A stretch of 64,000 nt of DNA from positions 1-64,000 of the forward strand of contig NZ_JBAHUR010000018.1 of NCBI RefSeq assembly GCF_036689815.1, in the 5' to 3' direction. The stretch is from Magnetovibrio sp. PR-2. GTDB lineage: Bacteria; Pseudomonadota; Alphaproteobacteria; Rhodospirillales; Magnetovibrionaceae. Below, one piece after another: positions 37,069-45,290 of this stretch. The notes under the pieces are model-generated. The model ran no database searches. It was not told where the DNA came from and was given only the letters and a program-made list of their open reading frames with translations. Position 1 is the stretch's first letter. Every line of letters begins with the position of its first letter. A program made the position numbers and the translations under genes.

Positions 37069-37377
37069 TTATTTGGTCAGTGCTTTGCGTTCGGCGCGCA
37101 AGTTGTCTTTGGTTTGTTGCACACCTTGACGGACGCGTTTGGCAGCTTCGGCGTCTTGGCGGGCTTTGAGGCGGGGGCTCACCCACATTTCTTTGTCTTC
37201 GGCGCCGGTTTGTTTGTTGATTCGCGCGATTTTGACCGCGTCGAAGTCAGGTTTTTTGTCCAAATCTTCGGCGTAAATCAATGCAGCGCCAAACATGCCG
37301 CCCTCAAACTTGCGGTTCGGCATCCATTTGCCGTCCTTCAATCCCATCACACCGAGAAAAAAATCGTCGTTGGTCAT
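37069..37377 (-). CDS. Hypothetical protein, 102 residues
   Basis: A small cytosolic protein with an N-terminal region rich in Gly, Phe and Met (MTNDDFFLGVMGLKDGKW, FEGGMFGAALIYAEDL) and a C-terminal basic helix (RLKARQDAEAAKRVRQGVQQ) likely to form a coiled coil. I do not recognise a family. AGAGAG precedes the ATG. It lies alone between the pilin and the Kai locus. Codon use resembles the neighbouring chromosomal genes, so it is probably a real gene. Confidence 0.55.
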   Translation of the reverse strand: MTNDDFFLGVMGLKDGKWMPNRKFEGGMFGAALIYAEDLDKKPDFDAVKIARINKQTGAEDKEMWVSPRLKARQDAEAAKRVRQGVQQTKDNLRAERKALTK

Positions 37378-37757
37378 GTTTTTGATGCTGCTCTCTAGGT
37401 TTCAGCGTAGGCCAAGATCGAAATTGTGCCAAACCCTGCGCGAATGACAAGGGTAATATGGTATGTATTGGTCACATATTTTGAATTCAAGGCTGTGCTG
37501 GGTAAGCACTCAATTTAGCGAAAGGTGTCGGTAGTTCTCGTAACGCGGACGCAGAGAGGCTAGAATGGTTTAACGGAGTTTCTAAAATTCCTGATTTTAA
37601 AGTAACATTGCGAATGTAAGTATGCACTGAGCATTTGCAAAATGCTTGTGAAGGTCCTATCGGGTTTGTGTTGACACCGTGTGCTCGAGAAATGCTTTCC
37701 GCGATAAATGGGCATGGACCCGAACGCCGTTCGGGCGGGCCCAGAAAGGAAAGAGCG
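37378..37757. other. AT-rich gap upstream of the Kai locus
   Basis: About 380 bases without a supported gene, clearly lower in GC than the surroundings up to about 37680. An open frame on the minus strand here has no protein character. A palindrome CCCGAAC-GCC-GTTCGGG lies at 37719-37735, just before the ribosome-binding site of the first KaiB-like gene, and a TTGACA occurs near 37671 without a convincing -10. It should contain the promoter for the Kai genes. Confidence 0.4.
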
Positions 37758-38219
37758 TTGGCGAAGCCAATCCCGCCGTCAAAAAAAAGCACTGGGCTGA
37801 GAAACGTGATCGTGATCCGTCTTTATGCGGCCAACATGCGCGCGCAAGACCAAGACATGATCCGGCGCTGGAACCTCATTGCAAAAGAGTGCAGTCTCAA
37901 TCTGGATGTCGGCTTTGTGAACCTGATTGAAAACCCCGAATTGACCGACAGGTTGGATATCGTTTCGACGCCGACGACGATTGTTTCGCTGCCTGGGAAG
38001 CCACTGTTTCGTTTCTTAGGGTATAGCGACAATGTGGATGAATTGCTGTTTTCGTTTGGCGTCAAAAATCGTGCCCGCAGTACGGCTGCCAGCGCCTCGG
38101 AAATGTCAACGTTTGCCACGCAGATGGGGGCCGAGGCCAATCAAATGTCCATCGAGGCGCAAAAAATGATCGAAAAAAGCCGCGAACAGCTTGCGAAAGT
38201 TAAAAACCGTAAATTCTAA
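37758..38219 (+). CDS. Divergent KaiB-fold protein with C-terminal helix (1)
   Basis: A 153-residue protein in which residues about 16-100 follow KaiB: VIVIRLYAANM opening strand, a helix, then LDVGFVNLIENPELTD, the cis-Pro site STPTTIV, LPGKPLFRFLGYSDNVDELL. Beyond KaiB length it has a C-terminal helix (MSIEAQKMIEKSREQLAKVK). It is clearly paralogous to the protein at 40539-41027 over its whole length. The start chosen is TTG 37758 with AAGGAAAG just upstream; an ATG at 37635 in frame would add 41 residues of no family character, and the paralogue has the same short N-terminus. It lies 173 bases before kaiC on the same strand. Function is unknown; a KaiC-binding or output role is inferred from context. 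Confidence 0.75.
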   Translation: MAKPIPPSKKSTGLRNVIVIRLYAANMRAQDQDMIRRWNLIAKECSLNLDVGFVNLIENPELTDRLDIVSTPTTIVSLPGKPLFRFLGYSDNVDELLFSFGVKNRARSTAASASEMSTFATQMGAEANQMSIEAQKMIEKSREQLAKVKNRKF

Positions 38220-38392
38220 GACGGTATTTCGTCCAACGGCATGGTCATCCGCAGTTCGATTGAACACATTGAGACGGGGAAGTCGTTAGTGGGCTGGTTT
38301 TGCTCATCGCGAATCTCGGCGGAAGATAGGCTAAACTATTCGTAGGACATTTTAAGGTATCCGCACAATTTCAAAGCCAGAGGGACAGGGAC

Positions 38393-40150
38393 ATGGCTAA
38401 GGCCGCAAAAAAATCGAAAAAAGCATCAACCCCAATAGAACTCGCGAAATCACCCACGGGCATCCAAGGTTTGGATCAGATCACCAATGGCGGTTTCCCC
38501 ACCGGGCGTTCGACGCTGGTGTGTGGCGGCGCGGGGTCGGGCAAAACGCTGCTGGGGATGGAGTTTTTGGTCAAAGGCGCCATGGAGTTCGATGAGCCCG
38601 GTGTTTTTGTGGCGTTCGAAGAAACCGAAGACGAGCTGTCCAAAAACGTCTCGTCTTTGGGGTACGACCTGCCGAAGCTCGTCAAACAAAAGAAGTTATT
38701 GGTTGATCACATCTATATCGATCACACGGATGTGGGTGCAGGCGACTATACCTTGGACGGCCTGTTCATTCGTCTAGGCGCAGCCATTGACGAAATCGGG
38801 GCCAAGCGGGTGGTCTTGGATACCGTCGAAACCCTGTTTGCCGCGCTGCCCAACCATGTGATTTTGCGCGCAGAGCTGCGCCGCTTGTTTGCCTGGATGA
38901 AGGACAAAGGTGTCACCGCTGTCATCACGGCCGAGCGTGGCGATGGCCTCATGACCCGCCACGGCTTGGAAGAATATGTTTCCGACTGTGTGATTTCTTT
39001 GGAACAGCGTGTGGAAAACCAAGTCTCCACCCGGCGCATGCGCATCGTCAAATACCGTGGCTCCGCCCACGGGTCTGACGAATATCCGTTTTTGCTGGAC
39101 CAGCAGGGCTTCACCGTTGTGCCGACATCGGCCATTGGACTGCAATACGAAGCTTCGGACGAATTCATTTCGACCGGCATTCCCAGGCTGGACGAAATGT
39201 ATGGCGGCAAGGGCTATTTTCGCGGCTCCACCATGTTGGTGACGGGCACGGCGGGCACGGGCAAAACCAGCTTGTCCGCACACTTTGTCAATGCCGCGTG
39301 CCGGCGGGGCGAAAAATGTCTGTACATCACATTCGAAGAATCTGCCGATCAGTTGATGCGCAATATGAGTTCCATCGGGCTGAACTTAAGACCATGGGCG
39401 AAAAAGAACCTGTTGCGCTTCGAAGCCGTGCGCCCGTCGGCGTTTGGCATCGAAATGCACTTGGCCCATATCCAAAAGCTTGTCGATGCGTATGAACCGC
39501 AGGTCGTGGTGTTGGACCCGATCTCCAGCTTTGACGTCATCGGTGACGCTTTGGCGGTGCAAAGCATGCTGATGCGTTTGGTGGATTTGTTCAAAGGGCG
39601 GCAAATCTCGACGATGTTTACCAGTCTCACATCTGGTGGCGATCCGGTGGAACAGACGGATGCGGGCATTTCATCTTTGATTGATAGCTGGCTGTTGTTG
39701 CGCAACCTGGAACAAGGCGGCGAACGCACACGCGCCCTTTATATCCTCAAAGCGCGTGGTATCGCCCACTCCAACCGGGTGCGGGAATTTATCCTCACCA
39801 ACGACGGGGTCGATTTGGTCGACGTTTATGTCGGGCCGGACGGCATTCTCACAGGTGCTGCGCGTGCGGTTCAAGAAATGCTCGACCAAGACGCCATTGA
39901 GGCGCGCGATCGCGAACACGGCCGGGTTCAGGCGGTCTTGGAGCGTAAACGCAAAGCGATGGAGGCCAAAATCGCTGAGTTGGAAACTGAGTTCGAAGCG
40001 GAAAGGCGCGATTTGGAGCAGACCTTAACGGTGGGCTCCGATGCTTTGAAATCCATGTTGAACAACCGCTCCGTGGTGGCTCAACCGGCTCTTGAAAAAG
40101 GGCCGAAGAGGGCGCGCGCCAAATCCAAGGCGACAGGACGGCGTAAATGA
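38393..40150 (+). CDS. kaiC: KaiC-family double-domain ATPase/autokinase
   Basis: A 585-residue protein with two RecA-like KaiC domains. CI has Walker A GGAGSGKT (45-52) and catalytic Glu pair in FEETEDEL (76-77). CII has GTAGTGKT (about 286-293) and FEESADQL. The autophosphorylation loop [13 protein letters not shown] places Thr422, Ser427 and Ser428 where cyanobacterial KaiC has Thr426, Ser431 and Thr432, so the phospho-sites are Ser-Ser, a change also seen in other non-cyanobacterial KaiC proteins. A C-terminal coiled coil (residues about 500-550) and basic tail replace the KaiA-binding tail. Its stop overlaps the kaiB start (ATGA). No kaiA is visible. Such systems in heterotrophs act as timers or stress/energy sensors; circadian function is not implied. 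Confidence 0.93.
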   Translation: MAKAAKKSKKASTPIELAKSPTGIQGLDQITNGGFPTGRSTLVCGGAGSGKTLLGMEFLVKGAMEFDEPGVFVAFEETEDELSKNVSSLGYDLPKLVKQKKLLVDHIYIDHTDVGAGDYTLDGLFIRLGAAIDEIGAKRVVLDTVETLFAALPNHVILRAELRRLFAWMKDKGVTAVITAERGDGLMTRHGLEEYVSDCVISLEQRVENQVSTRRMRIVKYRGSAHGSDEYPFLLDQQGFTVVPTSAIGLQYEASDEFISTGIPRLDEMYGGKGYFRGSTMLVTGTAGTGKTSLSAHFVNAACRRGEKCLYITFEESADQLMRNMSSIGLNLRPWAKKNLLRFEAVRPSAFGIEMHLAHIQKLVDAYEPQVVVLDPISSFDVIGDALAVQSMLMRLVDLFKGRQISTMFTSLTSGGDPVEQTDAGISSLIDSWLLLRNLEQGGERTRALYILKARGIAHSNRVREFILTNDGVDLVDVYVGPDGILTGAARAVQEMLDQDAIEARDREHGRVQAVLERKRKAMEAKIAELETEFEAERRDLEQTLTVGSDALKSMLNNRSVVAQPALEKGPKRARAKSKATGRRK

Positions 40151-40476
40151 TAAAACATGTTGCACCCCTGAGCGAGCCGATGAAGTCGCCCGTGTCAGAA
40201 TGGGAGCTGCGTCTTTATGTGATTGGGCAAACGCCAAGCTCTCTGGATGCGATTTCGAATTTGCGCAAAATTTGTGAAGCCCACATCCCCGAGCGCTACA
40301 ACATCGAAGTCGTGGACATCTTGGAAAACCCGATCTTGTCGCGCAACGACCAAATCTTGGCGGTACCGACACTGGTGCGCCGCTTGCCCGAACCGATGCG
40401 CAAAATCATCGGGGATTTGTCGAATACCGAAAAAGTTTTGTTGGGGTTGCAGCTGCTCCCCGACGCTGACGCGTAA
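40147..40476 (+). CDS. kaiB: KaiB, clock-associated protein
   Basis: A 109-residue canonical Kai[21 protein letters not shown], then [37 protein letters not shown] and [14 protein letters not shown]. The fold-switching protein binds the KaiC CI ring. It overlaps kaiC by ATGA, which argues that they are expressed together in fixed ratio. The N-terminal 18 residues are longer than in cyanobacteria. The two flanking proteins are far more divergent, so this is the probable KaiC partner. Confidence 0.95.
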   Translation: MIKHVAPLSEPMKSPVSEWELRLYVIGQTPSSLDAISNLRKICEAHIPERYNIEVVDILENPILSRNDQILAVPTLVRRLPEPMRKIIGDLSNTEKVLLGLQLLPDADA

Positions 40477-40538
40477 TCGTTTTTGCGTTTACGCAAAGTC
40501 CAGCCCATTGTGGGTGGACTTGATCAAGGAAAAATGAA

Positions 40539-41027
40539 GTGCCAAAGCGCTCCCCCGGACAAGTGAAAGACACGCCAACAAGAGACGTGGTGATGATCCG
40601 TCTCTATGGTTTGAATAGGAGTGTCCAGGATGATGAGCTTGCCGAGCGTTGGGGGCATTTGGCGAATATAAATGCGATCCATCTGGACTTTAGGTTTGTC
40701 GATTTGGCCGAACATCCTGATTTGGTGAGCAAGCTCAACATCGTTTGCACACCAACGGCGATCATGACGTTTCCCGATGGCGGGTTTTACCGCTGTTATG
40801 GGTATGGTGACAAAGTGGATGACCTTTTGCTCGCGTTTTGTATCAAACGCCGCGCTCAGGGTTCCGTCATCAGCGCACAAGACATGGTCGGGCATGCTTT
40901 CGAAATGGACTTCAAAGCCAAACAGATGTCCGACGAAGCGCGCAAAATGATCGATAAAAGCCGCAAGCGGCTCAATAAAATTAAAGAACTGAAGGGCGAA
41001 AGCGCACCCGTTACACCAAAGTATTAA
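40539..41027 (+). CDS. Divergent KaiB-fold protein with C-terminal helix (2)
   Basis: A 162-residue paralogue of the protein at 37758. Shared features in order: RDVVMIRLYGLN, DFRFVDLAEHPDLVSKLNIV, CTPTAIMTFPDG, a RCYGYGDKVDDLLLAF segment, then a linker and a conserved helix (QMSDEARKMIDKSRKRLNKI). The start is GTG 40539, 62 bases after kaiB, with AAGGA upstream. Its last eight or so codons and stop lie in a 49-base sequence that is a copy of the 3' end of the converging EI gene, so the extreme C-terminus (APVTPKY) was captured by a local duplication. Predicted to bind KaiC or compete with KaiB; this is inference. Confidence 0.75.
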   Translation: MPKRSPGQVKDTPTRDVVMIRLYGLNRSVQDDELAERWGHLANINAIHLDFRFVDLAEHPDLVSKLNIVCTPTAIMTFPDGGFYRCYGYGDKVDDLLLAFCIKRRAQGSVISAQDMVGHAFEMDFKAKQMSDEARKMIDKSRKRLNKIKELKGESAPVTPKY

Positions 41028-41135
41028 AATCATCCAACAGCATGGGGATGCGCCCCGGGGGCATGGGGGGCTTACCCCCACAAACAAGCGCGCCCGTTAC
41101 ACCAAAGTATTAAAATCGTCCAACAGCATGGCGAT
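41001..41135. repeat. 49-base direct repeat, 86 bases apart, at the EI gene 3' end
   Basis: 41001-41049 and 41087-41135 are the same 49 bases with three mismatches. The right copy is the true 3' end of the EI gene in antisense (codons for MLLDDFNTLV and the stop). The left copy provides the end of the second KaiB-like gene. The 37 bases between are very G/C-rich with G and C runs. This is a tandem duplication. Confidence 0.9.
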
Positions 41136-42860
41136 CCTGCCGCTATCGGTCTGGCTCATGATGTGGGCGGCGCGGCTTTGGGCGGCGGCGAGGTCGATTT
41201 CGCGCACGCGTTGTTTCACCGGGCCCAAACCATGTGCGCTCATGGACAGTTCGCGAATCCCCAGTCCCAACAGCAACGCCGTAAAGCGCGGGTCGCTGGC
41301 CATTTCGCCGCAGACCGAGATGGGGATGCGGGCACGCAAGGCCGCTTCGGTGGTGAATTGGATCAAGCGCAAGACGCTGGGGTGCAGCGGGTTGTAGAGC
41401 CCGGCCACCTGTTCGTCGGTGCGGTCCACGGCCATGGTGTACATGGTCAGATCGTTGGAGCCGACGGCGAAAAAATCAGAGACCGACGCCAAGGCGTCCG
41501 CCGTGAGGGCTGCGGACGGCACTTCGATCATCACGCCCAATGGCGGCACGGGGTCGGCGATTTTGACCTTTTTGCGTTTCAGCTTGGTCACCAGCTTTTT
41601 CAAGATGTCGCGGGTTTTGCGCACCTCTTGCTGGGTCGAAACCATGGGCAGCAAGATGCGCACCGGGCCCAAGGCGCCTGCGCGCAAGATGGCGGTGAGC
41701 TGGTCTTCCAACAGCGCGCGTTTTTTCAAAGACAAACGAATGCCCCGCATGCCCAAAGCACTTTGCGCACTGTCGCCGATGTCTTGGGTGATGGACTGGG
41801 CCAGCTTTTCGCCGCCGATGTCCAGCGTGCGGATGGTTACGGGCCGCCCGTCCATGGCTTTAACGATGTCGGCCAAGATTTTATATTGCTCGTCTTGGGA
41901 CGGAATTTCGTCGCGGTTCATGAACATGAACTCAGAGCGCAGCAAGCCGATGCTAGACGCCCCCGATGTCAGCACGCCCGGCATTTCGATGGGCAGCTCG
42001 ACATTGCAGCCCAGCGAAATTTCCGTGCCGTCGCGGGTCACAGACGGTTGGCGGCGCAGGCGTGCCAAGCGGCCGAGTTTTTTGCGGTGTGCGGCCTGTT
42101 TGGCTTCGAATGCGGCCAAGGTTGTGGGCTTGGGGTGGATGACAACCCGGCCCTGGTTGCCGTCGATAATGACATGATCACCCGATTTCAACGCACCCAG
42201 CAAACCGGGTGCACCCAGCACGGCAGGCAGGCCCAGGGCGCGGGCCATAATCGCCGTGTGGCCTTGCGCACCCCCCAAAACCGTGGCGAAGCCCATGACT
42301 TTTTTCGGGTTGAGCTGTGCGGTGTCGGCGGGCGTCATATCTTCGGAAATGATAATCGAGCCCTTGGGCACGGTGTTGAGGGGCTTCACGTGGGACTTGG
42401 TCAGCACCCGGATTAAACGGTTGGCGACCTCGCGCACGTCGTCGATGCGCGCCGAAATATAAGCGTCGTCCAGCTCCGCAAAGCTTTGCGCGATGTCGTT
42501 GATTTCGGCCTGAATGGCGGCTTCGGCATTGATTTTGTCTTCGGTGATGCGGCGAAACGCGCCCCGGACCAAACGCGAATCATCCAGCATTTGATCGTAG
42601 GCTTCCAACAAAAAGCCCATTTCTTCAGCCGCTGACGGCGGCATCGAGGCCGCTTTGGTGCGCAGGCGCGCGATTTGGCGCTGGGCGGTTTTCAGCGCGA
42701 CGTCTAAGCGCGCGATTTCTGCATCAACGTTTTTGGCCCCCTTCAGCGCATATTCGGGCACAGCAATAGAGCCGGATTCGCGCACATGCACGATACCGAT
42801 GGCGATCCCGGACGAGACGCCCAGGCCGTCAATCACTTGCTCTTTGGGGGCAGGGTTCAC
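41097..42860 (-). CDS. ptsI: PTS enzyme I (phosphoenolpyruvate-protein phosphotransferase)
   Basis: EI takes phosphate from phosphoenolpyruvate and passes it to HPr. The 587-residue protein has no N-terminal GAF domain, so it is not the PtsP form. The phospho-His lies in LGGAQGHTAIMARALG, the substrate loop in LRSEFMFMNRDEIPS, Arg in GRPVTIRTLDIGG, and the acid/base Cys in SVCGEMASDP. Start is GTG 42860, only 12 bases after ptsH. With HPr and a mannose-type EIIA but no sugar permease in the window, it is likely a regulatory phosphorelay. Confidence 0.94.
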   Translation of the reverse strand: MNPAPKEQVIDGLGVSSGIAIGIVHVRESGSIAVPEYALKGAKNVDAEIARLDVALKTAQRQIARLRTKAASMPPSAAEEMGFLLEAYDQMLDDSRLVRGAFRRITEDKINAEAAIQAEINDIAQSFAELDDAYISARIDDVREVANRLIRVLTKSHVKPLNTVPKGSIIISEDMTPADTAQLNPKKVMGFATVLGGAQGHTAIMARALGLPAVLGAPGLLGALKSGDHVIIDGNQGRVVIHPKPTTLAAFEAKQAAHRKKLGRLARLRRQPSVTRDGTEISLGCNVELPIEMPGVLTSGASSIGLLRSEFMFMNRDEIPSQDEQYKILADIVKAMDGRPVTIRTLDIGGEKLAQSITQDIGDSAQSALGMRGIRLSLKKRALLEDQLTAILRAGALGPVRILLPMVSTQQEVRKTRDILKKLVTKLKRKKVKIADPVPPLGVMIEVPSAALTADALASVSDFFAVGSNDLTMYTMAVDRTDEQVAGLYNPLHPSVLRLIQFTTEAALRARIPISVCGEMASDPRFTALLLGLGIRELSMSAHGLGPVKQRVREIDLAAAQSRAAHIMSQTDSGRIAMLLDDFNTLV

Positions 42861-42872
42861 TTAAAACGTCCC

Positions 42873-43157
42873 TCAGCACTCTTCGCCGAACTTGTTGGCG
42901 ATCAGCTCAGCGATGGCATCCATGGCGCTGGCAGATTCCACACCCGAAATGGATACGGAAATAGAAGACCCAATGCCGGCGGCCAACATCATCAGTCCCA
43001 TGATTGATCCGCCGGAAACGGACTGGCCGTCTTTGCTGACCGTAATGTCGGCGTCGAATTCGGCAGCCAGCTTAACGAATTTTGCTGCTGCGCGGGCATG
43101 CAAGCCCCGCTCGTTACAGATGTTGAGGCTGCGCTCTATGGGGGTGGTGTCGGTCAT
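42873..43157 (-). CDS. ptsH: HPr phosphocarrier
   Basis: A 94-residue HPr with the catalytic His in NERGLHARAAAKFVKL and the regulatory Ser site in SVSGGSIMGLMMLAAG, which HprK can phosphorylate. It passes phosphate to the neighbouring EIIA. It lies between the EIIA and EI genes in a single minus-strand cluster. Confidence 0.95.
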   Translation of the reverse strand: MTDTTPIERSLNICNERGLHARAAAKFVKLAAEFDADITVSKDGQSVSGGSIMGLMMLAAGIGSSISVSISGVESASAMDAIAELIANKFGEEC

Positions 43158-43184
43158 GGTCGTGTTCTTTTGGTCTATAGGTGA

Positions 43185-43592
43185 TCAAGAGCCGTCTTGG
43201 CTCAACAAATCCGAAGCAATGTTGATGTATTTGCGCCCAGCGTCTTGGGCTTGGTCGGCGGCGCCTTTCAAGTCGTCCGTGTTGCGCACGCTGGCCAGCT
43301 TGATCAGCATGGGCAAGTTGACGCCGGCGATGACTTCGACGTTTGCTTTTTCAATGACGGAGATGGCCAAGTTCGACGGCGTGCCGCCGAACATGTCGGT
43401 AAGCAAGATGACACCGACGCCGCTGTCGACTTTGGAAATGCTGTCCAAGATCTGGGTGCGGCGTTCTTCCATATCGTCGTCGGGGCCGATGCAGATGGCG
43501 CCGACGGCCTCTTGCGGTCCCACCACATGTTCCATAGCGGCGACCAGTTCTTCAGCCAAACGGCCATGAGTCACGAGCACAATGCCAATCAT
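43185..43592 (-). CDS. PTS EIIA component, mannose family
   Basis: A 135-residue EIIA of the mannose type: the phospho-His is in IVLVTHGRLAEELVAAM and LLTDMFGGTPSNLA is conserved. No EIIB, EIIC or EIID gene is present, so it presumably regulates rather than transports, as shown for similar alphaproteobacterial PTS. ATG 43592 overlaps the rapZ stop (ATGA). Confidence 0.92.
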   Translation of the reverse strand: MIGIVLVTHGRLAEELVAAMEHVVGPQEAVGAICIGPDDDMEERRTQILDSISKVDSGVGVILLTDMFGGTPSNLAISVIEKANVEVIAGVNLPMLIKLASVRNTDDLKGAADQAQDAGRKYINIASDLLSQDGS

Positions 43593-44515
43593 GACGGTTG
43601 TTTGCCCTTATTTTCTGTGGATCCGGGAACAACGGGCATATCCCGATGTCCCAAGCGGACCCTGTTGTGTGTGTCGCCCAGCCATGCGGCCAATTTTTCA
43701 GCCATAAAGACAGAGCGGTGTTGTCCTCCGGTGCAGCCCACCGCAAGGGTGAGATACGATTTGCCGGCCTCTTCGAAGCGCTGAACCATGGGGCCCAACA
43801 ACTGGGTGAGGTTGGCGAAAAAATCTTCGAACCCGGCGTCTTCTTGAACGTAGGCCTGAACCCGGGGGTCTTGCCCGGTCAAAGGTTTGAGTTCGGGATC
43901 ATAATGGGGATTTCGCAAAAAGCGAACATCGAAGACCAAATCCGCATCGCGCGGCAGGCCCTTGCGAAACGAAAAAGACGTCACGAACACGGCCATGGCG
44001 GTGTCGGTCACGCCTTCGGCAAAGGTGTGGTTCAAAAAGCTTTTGACGTCATAGGGCGTGTCGCCGGTGGTGTCCAAGCGGATATCAACCACGTCCATGA
44101 CCGGGCCCACCGTTTCGCGCTCTAAGCGGATGCCGTCCAAAACCGGCAGGTCGTGGGCCAAGGGGTGGCGGTGGCGGGTCTCGGTATAACGGCGCACCAG
44201 CTCTTCGTCACCGCAATCGACAAACAGAACTTGGATATCAATATCGTCGCGGGTGCGCAGGGCTTTGAGCTGCGCAATAAACGCATCAGCGGCAAAATCG
44301 CGGGTGCGTATATCCACGCCCACGGCGATGGGGCGGGTTTCGATGTCGGGATTTTCAAGCGGCGCGACAATGTTGGGCAGCAGGGAAAGGGGCACGTTGT
44401 CCAGGGCCTCGAAGCCCAAGTCTTCGAACGCTTTTAAAACCGTGGTTTTGCCCGCGCCCGACATCCCGGTCACGAGCACCATGCGGCGCAGTTTTTGGTC
44501 CGTTGCCATATCCAT
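43589..44515 (-). CDS. rapZ: RapZ-family P-loop RNA-binding/nucleotide-binding protein
   Basis: A 308-residue member of the RapZ (YvcJ) family, which in E. coli binds small RNAs to control glmS. Visible are the Walker A VTGMSGAGKTTVLKAF, LDNVPLSLLP, VGVDIRTRDF, the RRYTETRHRHPL region and the C-terminal ALGCTGGQHRSV-like VGCTGGQHRSVFMAE. Location between hprK and EIIA is typical of alphaproteobacteria. Start is ATG 44515, with an alternative ATG two codons in; the ribosome-binding site is weak. Confidence 0.93.
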   Translation of the reverse strand: MDMATDQKLRRMVLVTGMSGAGKTTVLKAFEDLGFEALDNVPLSLLPNIVAPLENPDIETRPIAVGVDIRTRDFAADAFIAQLKALRTRDDIDIQVLFVDCGDEELVRRYTETRHRHPLAHDLPVLDGIRLERETVGPVMDVVDIRLDTTGDTPYDVKSFLNHTFAEGVTDTAMAVFVTSFSFRKGLPRDADLVFDVRFLRNPHYDPELKPLTGQDPRVQAYVQEDAGFEDFFANLTQLLGPMVQRFEEAGKSYLTLAVGCTGGQHRSVFMAEKLAAWLGDTHNRVRLGHRDMPVVPGSTENKGKQPS

Positions 44516-44533
44516 GGTTGGACAGATTAGCGA

Positions 44534-44968
44534 TCATTTGGAATGAAACAAGTTTTCTTGTAAGGCTTTTAAAGCCCAGCGCACTTTTGCGGGCGCAGAA
44601 GCGTCCAAACCGTGCACGCAAAAGCGCGGAACCTCCACGCCTTGTAACATTTCCGTCTCAGAATCGGGCAAGCGGTCGATGTCGGACAAGGGCATTAAAT
44701 CGAAGATCGCGCGAATGGCGGCGTCTTCGGCAAAGGGCATTTGCACAATGCCAATGCCACGCAGCTCCATCAGGCCTTGGATGGTGTCCGGCGCGCGCCC
44801 GACAAGATCGTCAGCGTCTTTGTAAACTTCGGTGTAGTCGTCCGAAACCAAGCCCGCCCCGTCTTCGATGAGACGCAGCGCCAGATCAGACTTGCCACTG
44901 CCGGGGGCTCCGCGCAGCAACACGCCTTGGCCTTTGATGACCACACACGTGGCATGAATTCGTTCCAT
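44534..44968 (-). CDS. hprK: HPr kinase/phosphorylase, short alphaproteobacterial form
   Basis: A 144-residue HprK consisting only of the catalytic domain: P-loop LRGAPGSGKSDLALRL, followed by LVSDDYTEVY and a GLMELRGIGIVQMP motif. The N-terminal domain of Gram-positive HprK is absent, which is usual here. It phosphorylates a Ser of HPr. ATG 44968 (MERIHATCVV) is preferred to a further upstream start that falls within the repeat region. About 320 bases of repeats separate it from chvG. Confidence 0.93.
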   Translation of the reverse strand: MERIHATCVVIKGQGVLLRGAPGSGKSDLALRLIEDGAGLVSDDYTEVYKDADDLVGRAPDTIQGLMELRGIGIVQMPFAEDAAIRAIFDLMPLSDIDRLPDSETEMLQGVEVPRFCVHGLDASAPAKVRWALKALQENLFHSK

Positions 44969-45037
44969 AACAAAAGCTTGAGCCGATAAACCGAAGGTGT
45001 CAATTGGGTTTGGGATACGCGACCTCGCGACCTCGTT

Positions 45038-45123
45038 TGTCATTGCGAGCGGAGCGAAGCCATCCAGCATGTCTCAGCACGCACCAGCCTGGATTGCTTC
45101 GGCGTTTCACGCCACGCAATGAC
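45038..45123. repeat. Intergenic palindromic repeat, GTCATTGCG type
   Basis: An imperfect palindrome of about 85 bases: GTCATTGCGAGCGGAGCGAAG and, at the other end, GCTTCGGCGTTTCACG with CGCAATGAC. Similar GTCATTGCGAGC elements are common in alphaproteobacterial genomes. It lies in the gap between hprK and chvG (44969-45290), which holds no gene. Confidence 0.75.
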
Positions 45124-45159
45124 GACCGGTGAATCTGTGCTTTATACACCCTTTTAGGG

Positions 45160-45246
45160 TCGTCATTCCCGCGAAAGCGGGAATCCAGGGCCTCACGAAG
45201 ATTGTGTCTGATTACCCATGGACCCCGGATCAAGTCCGGGGTGACG
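45160..45246. repeat. Intergenic palindromic repeat, GTCATTCCCGCG type (copy 1)
   Basis: A composite element: CATTCCCGCGAAAGCGGGAAT is a hairpin at the left, GACCCCGGATCAAGTCCGGGGT a hairpin at the right, and the outer GTCA/TGAC ends pair too. A diverged copy occurs at 56550-56656. Dispersed elements of this kind are usually mobile or recombinogenic palindromes. Confidence 0.8.
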
Positions 45247-45290
45247 GTTAGGGTTCGGCGCTCTGCTTCTCGCATTGACAGCTGAGGGTG

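Noticed and set aside
37487-37792. Minus-strand frame upstream of the Kai locus
   Set aside because: It overlaps the start of a better supported gene and has no protein-like features.
37378-41096. A kaiA gene near kaiC
   Set aside because: All frames around the locus were examined and none resembles KaiA; the two extra proteins follow the KaiB fold instead.
41163-42416. A 417-codon open frame antisense to ptsI
   Set aside because: Mirror of a highly biased gene, with Gln/His/Gly-rich sequence and no start signal.
45038-45246. CRISPR array
   Set aside because: The repeats are palindromes of different types without regular spacing or spacers, and no cas genes are present.
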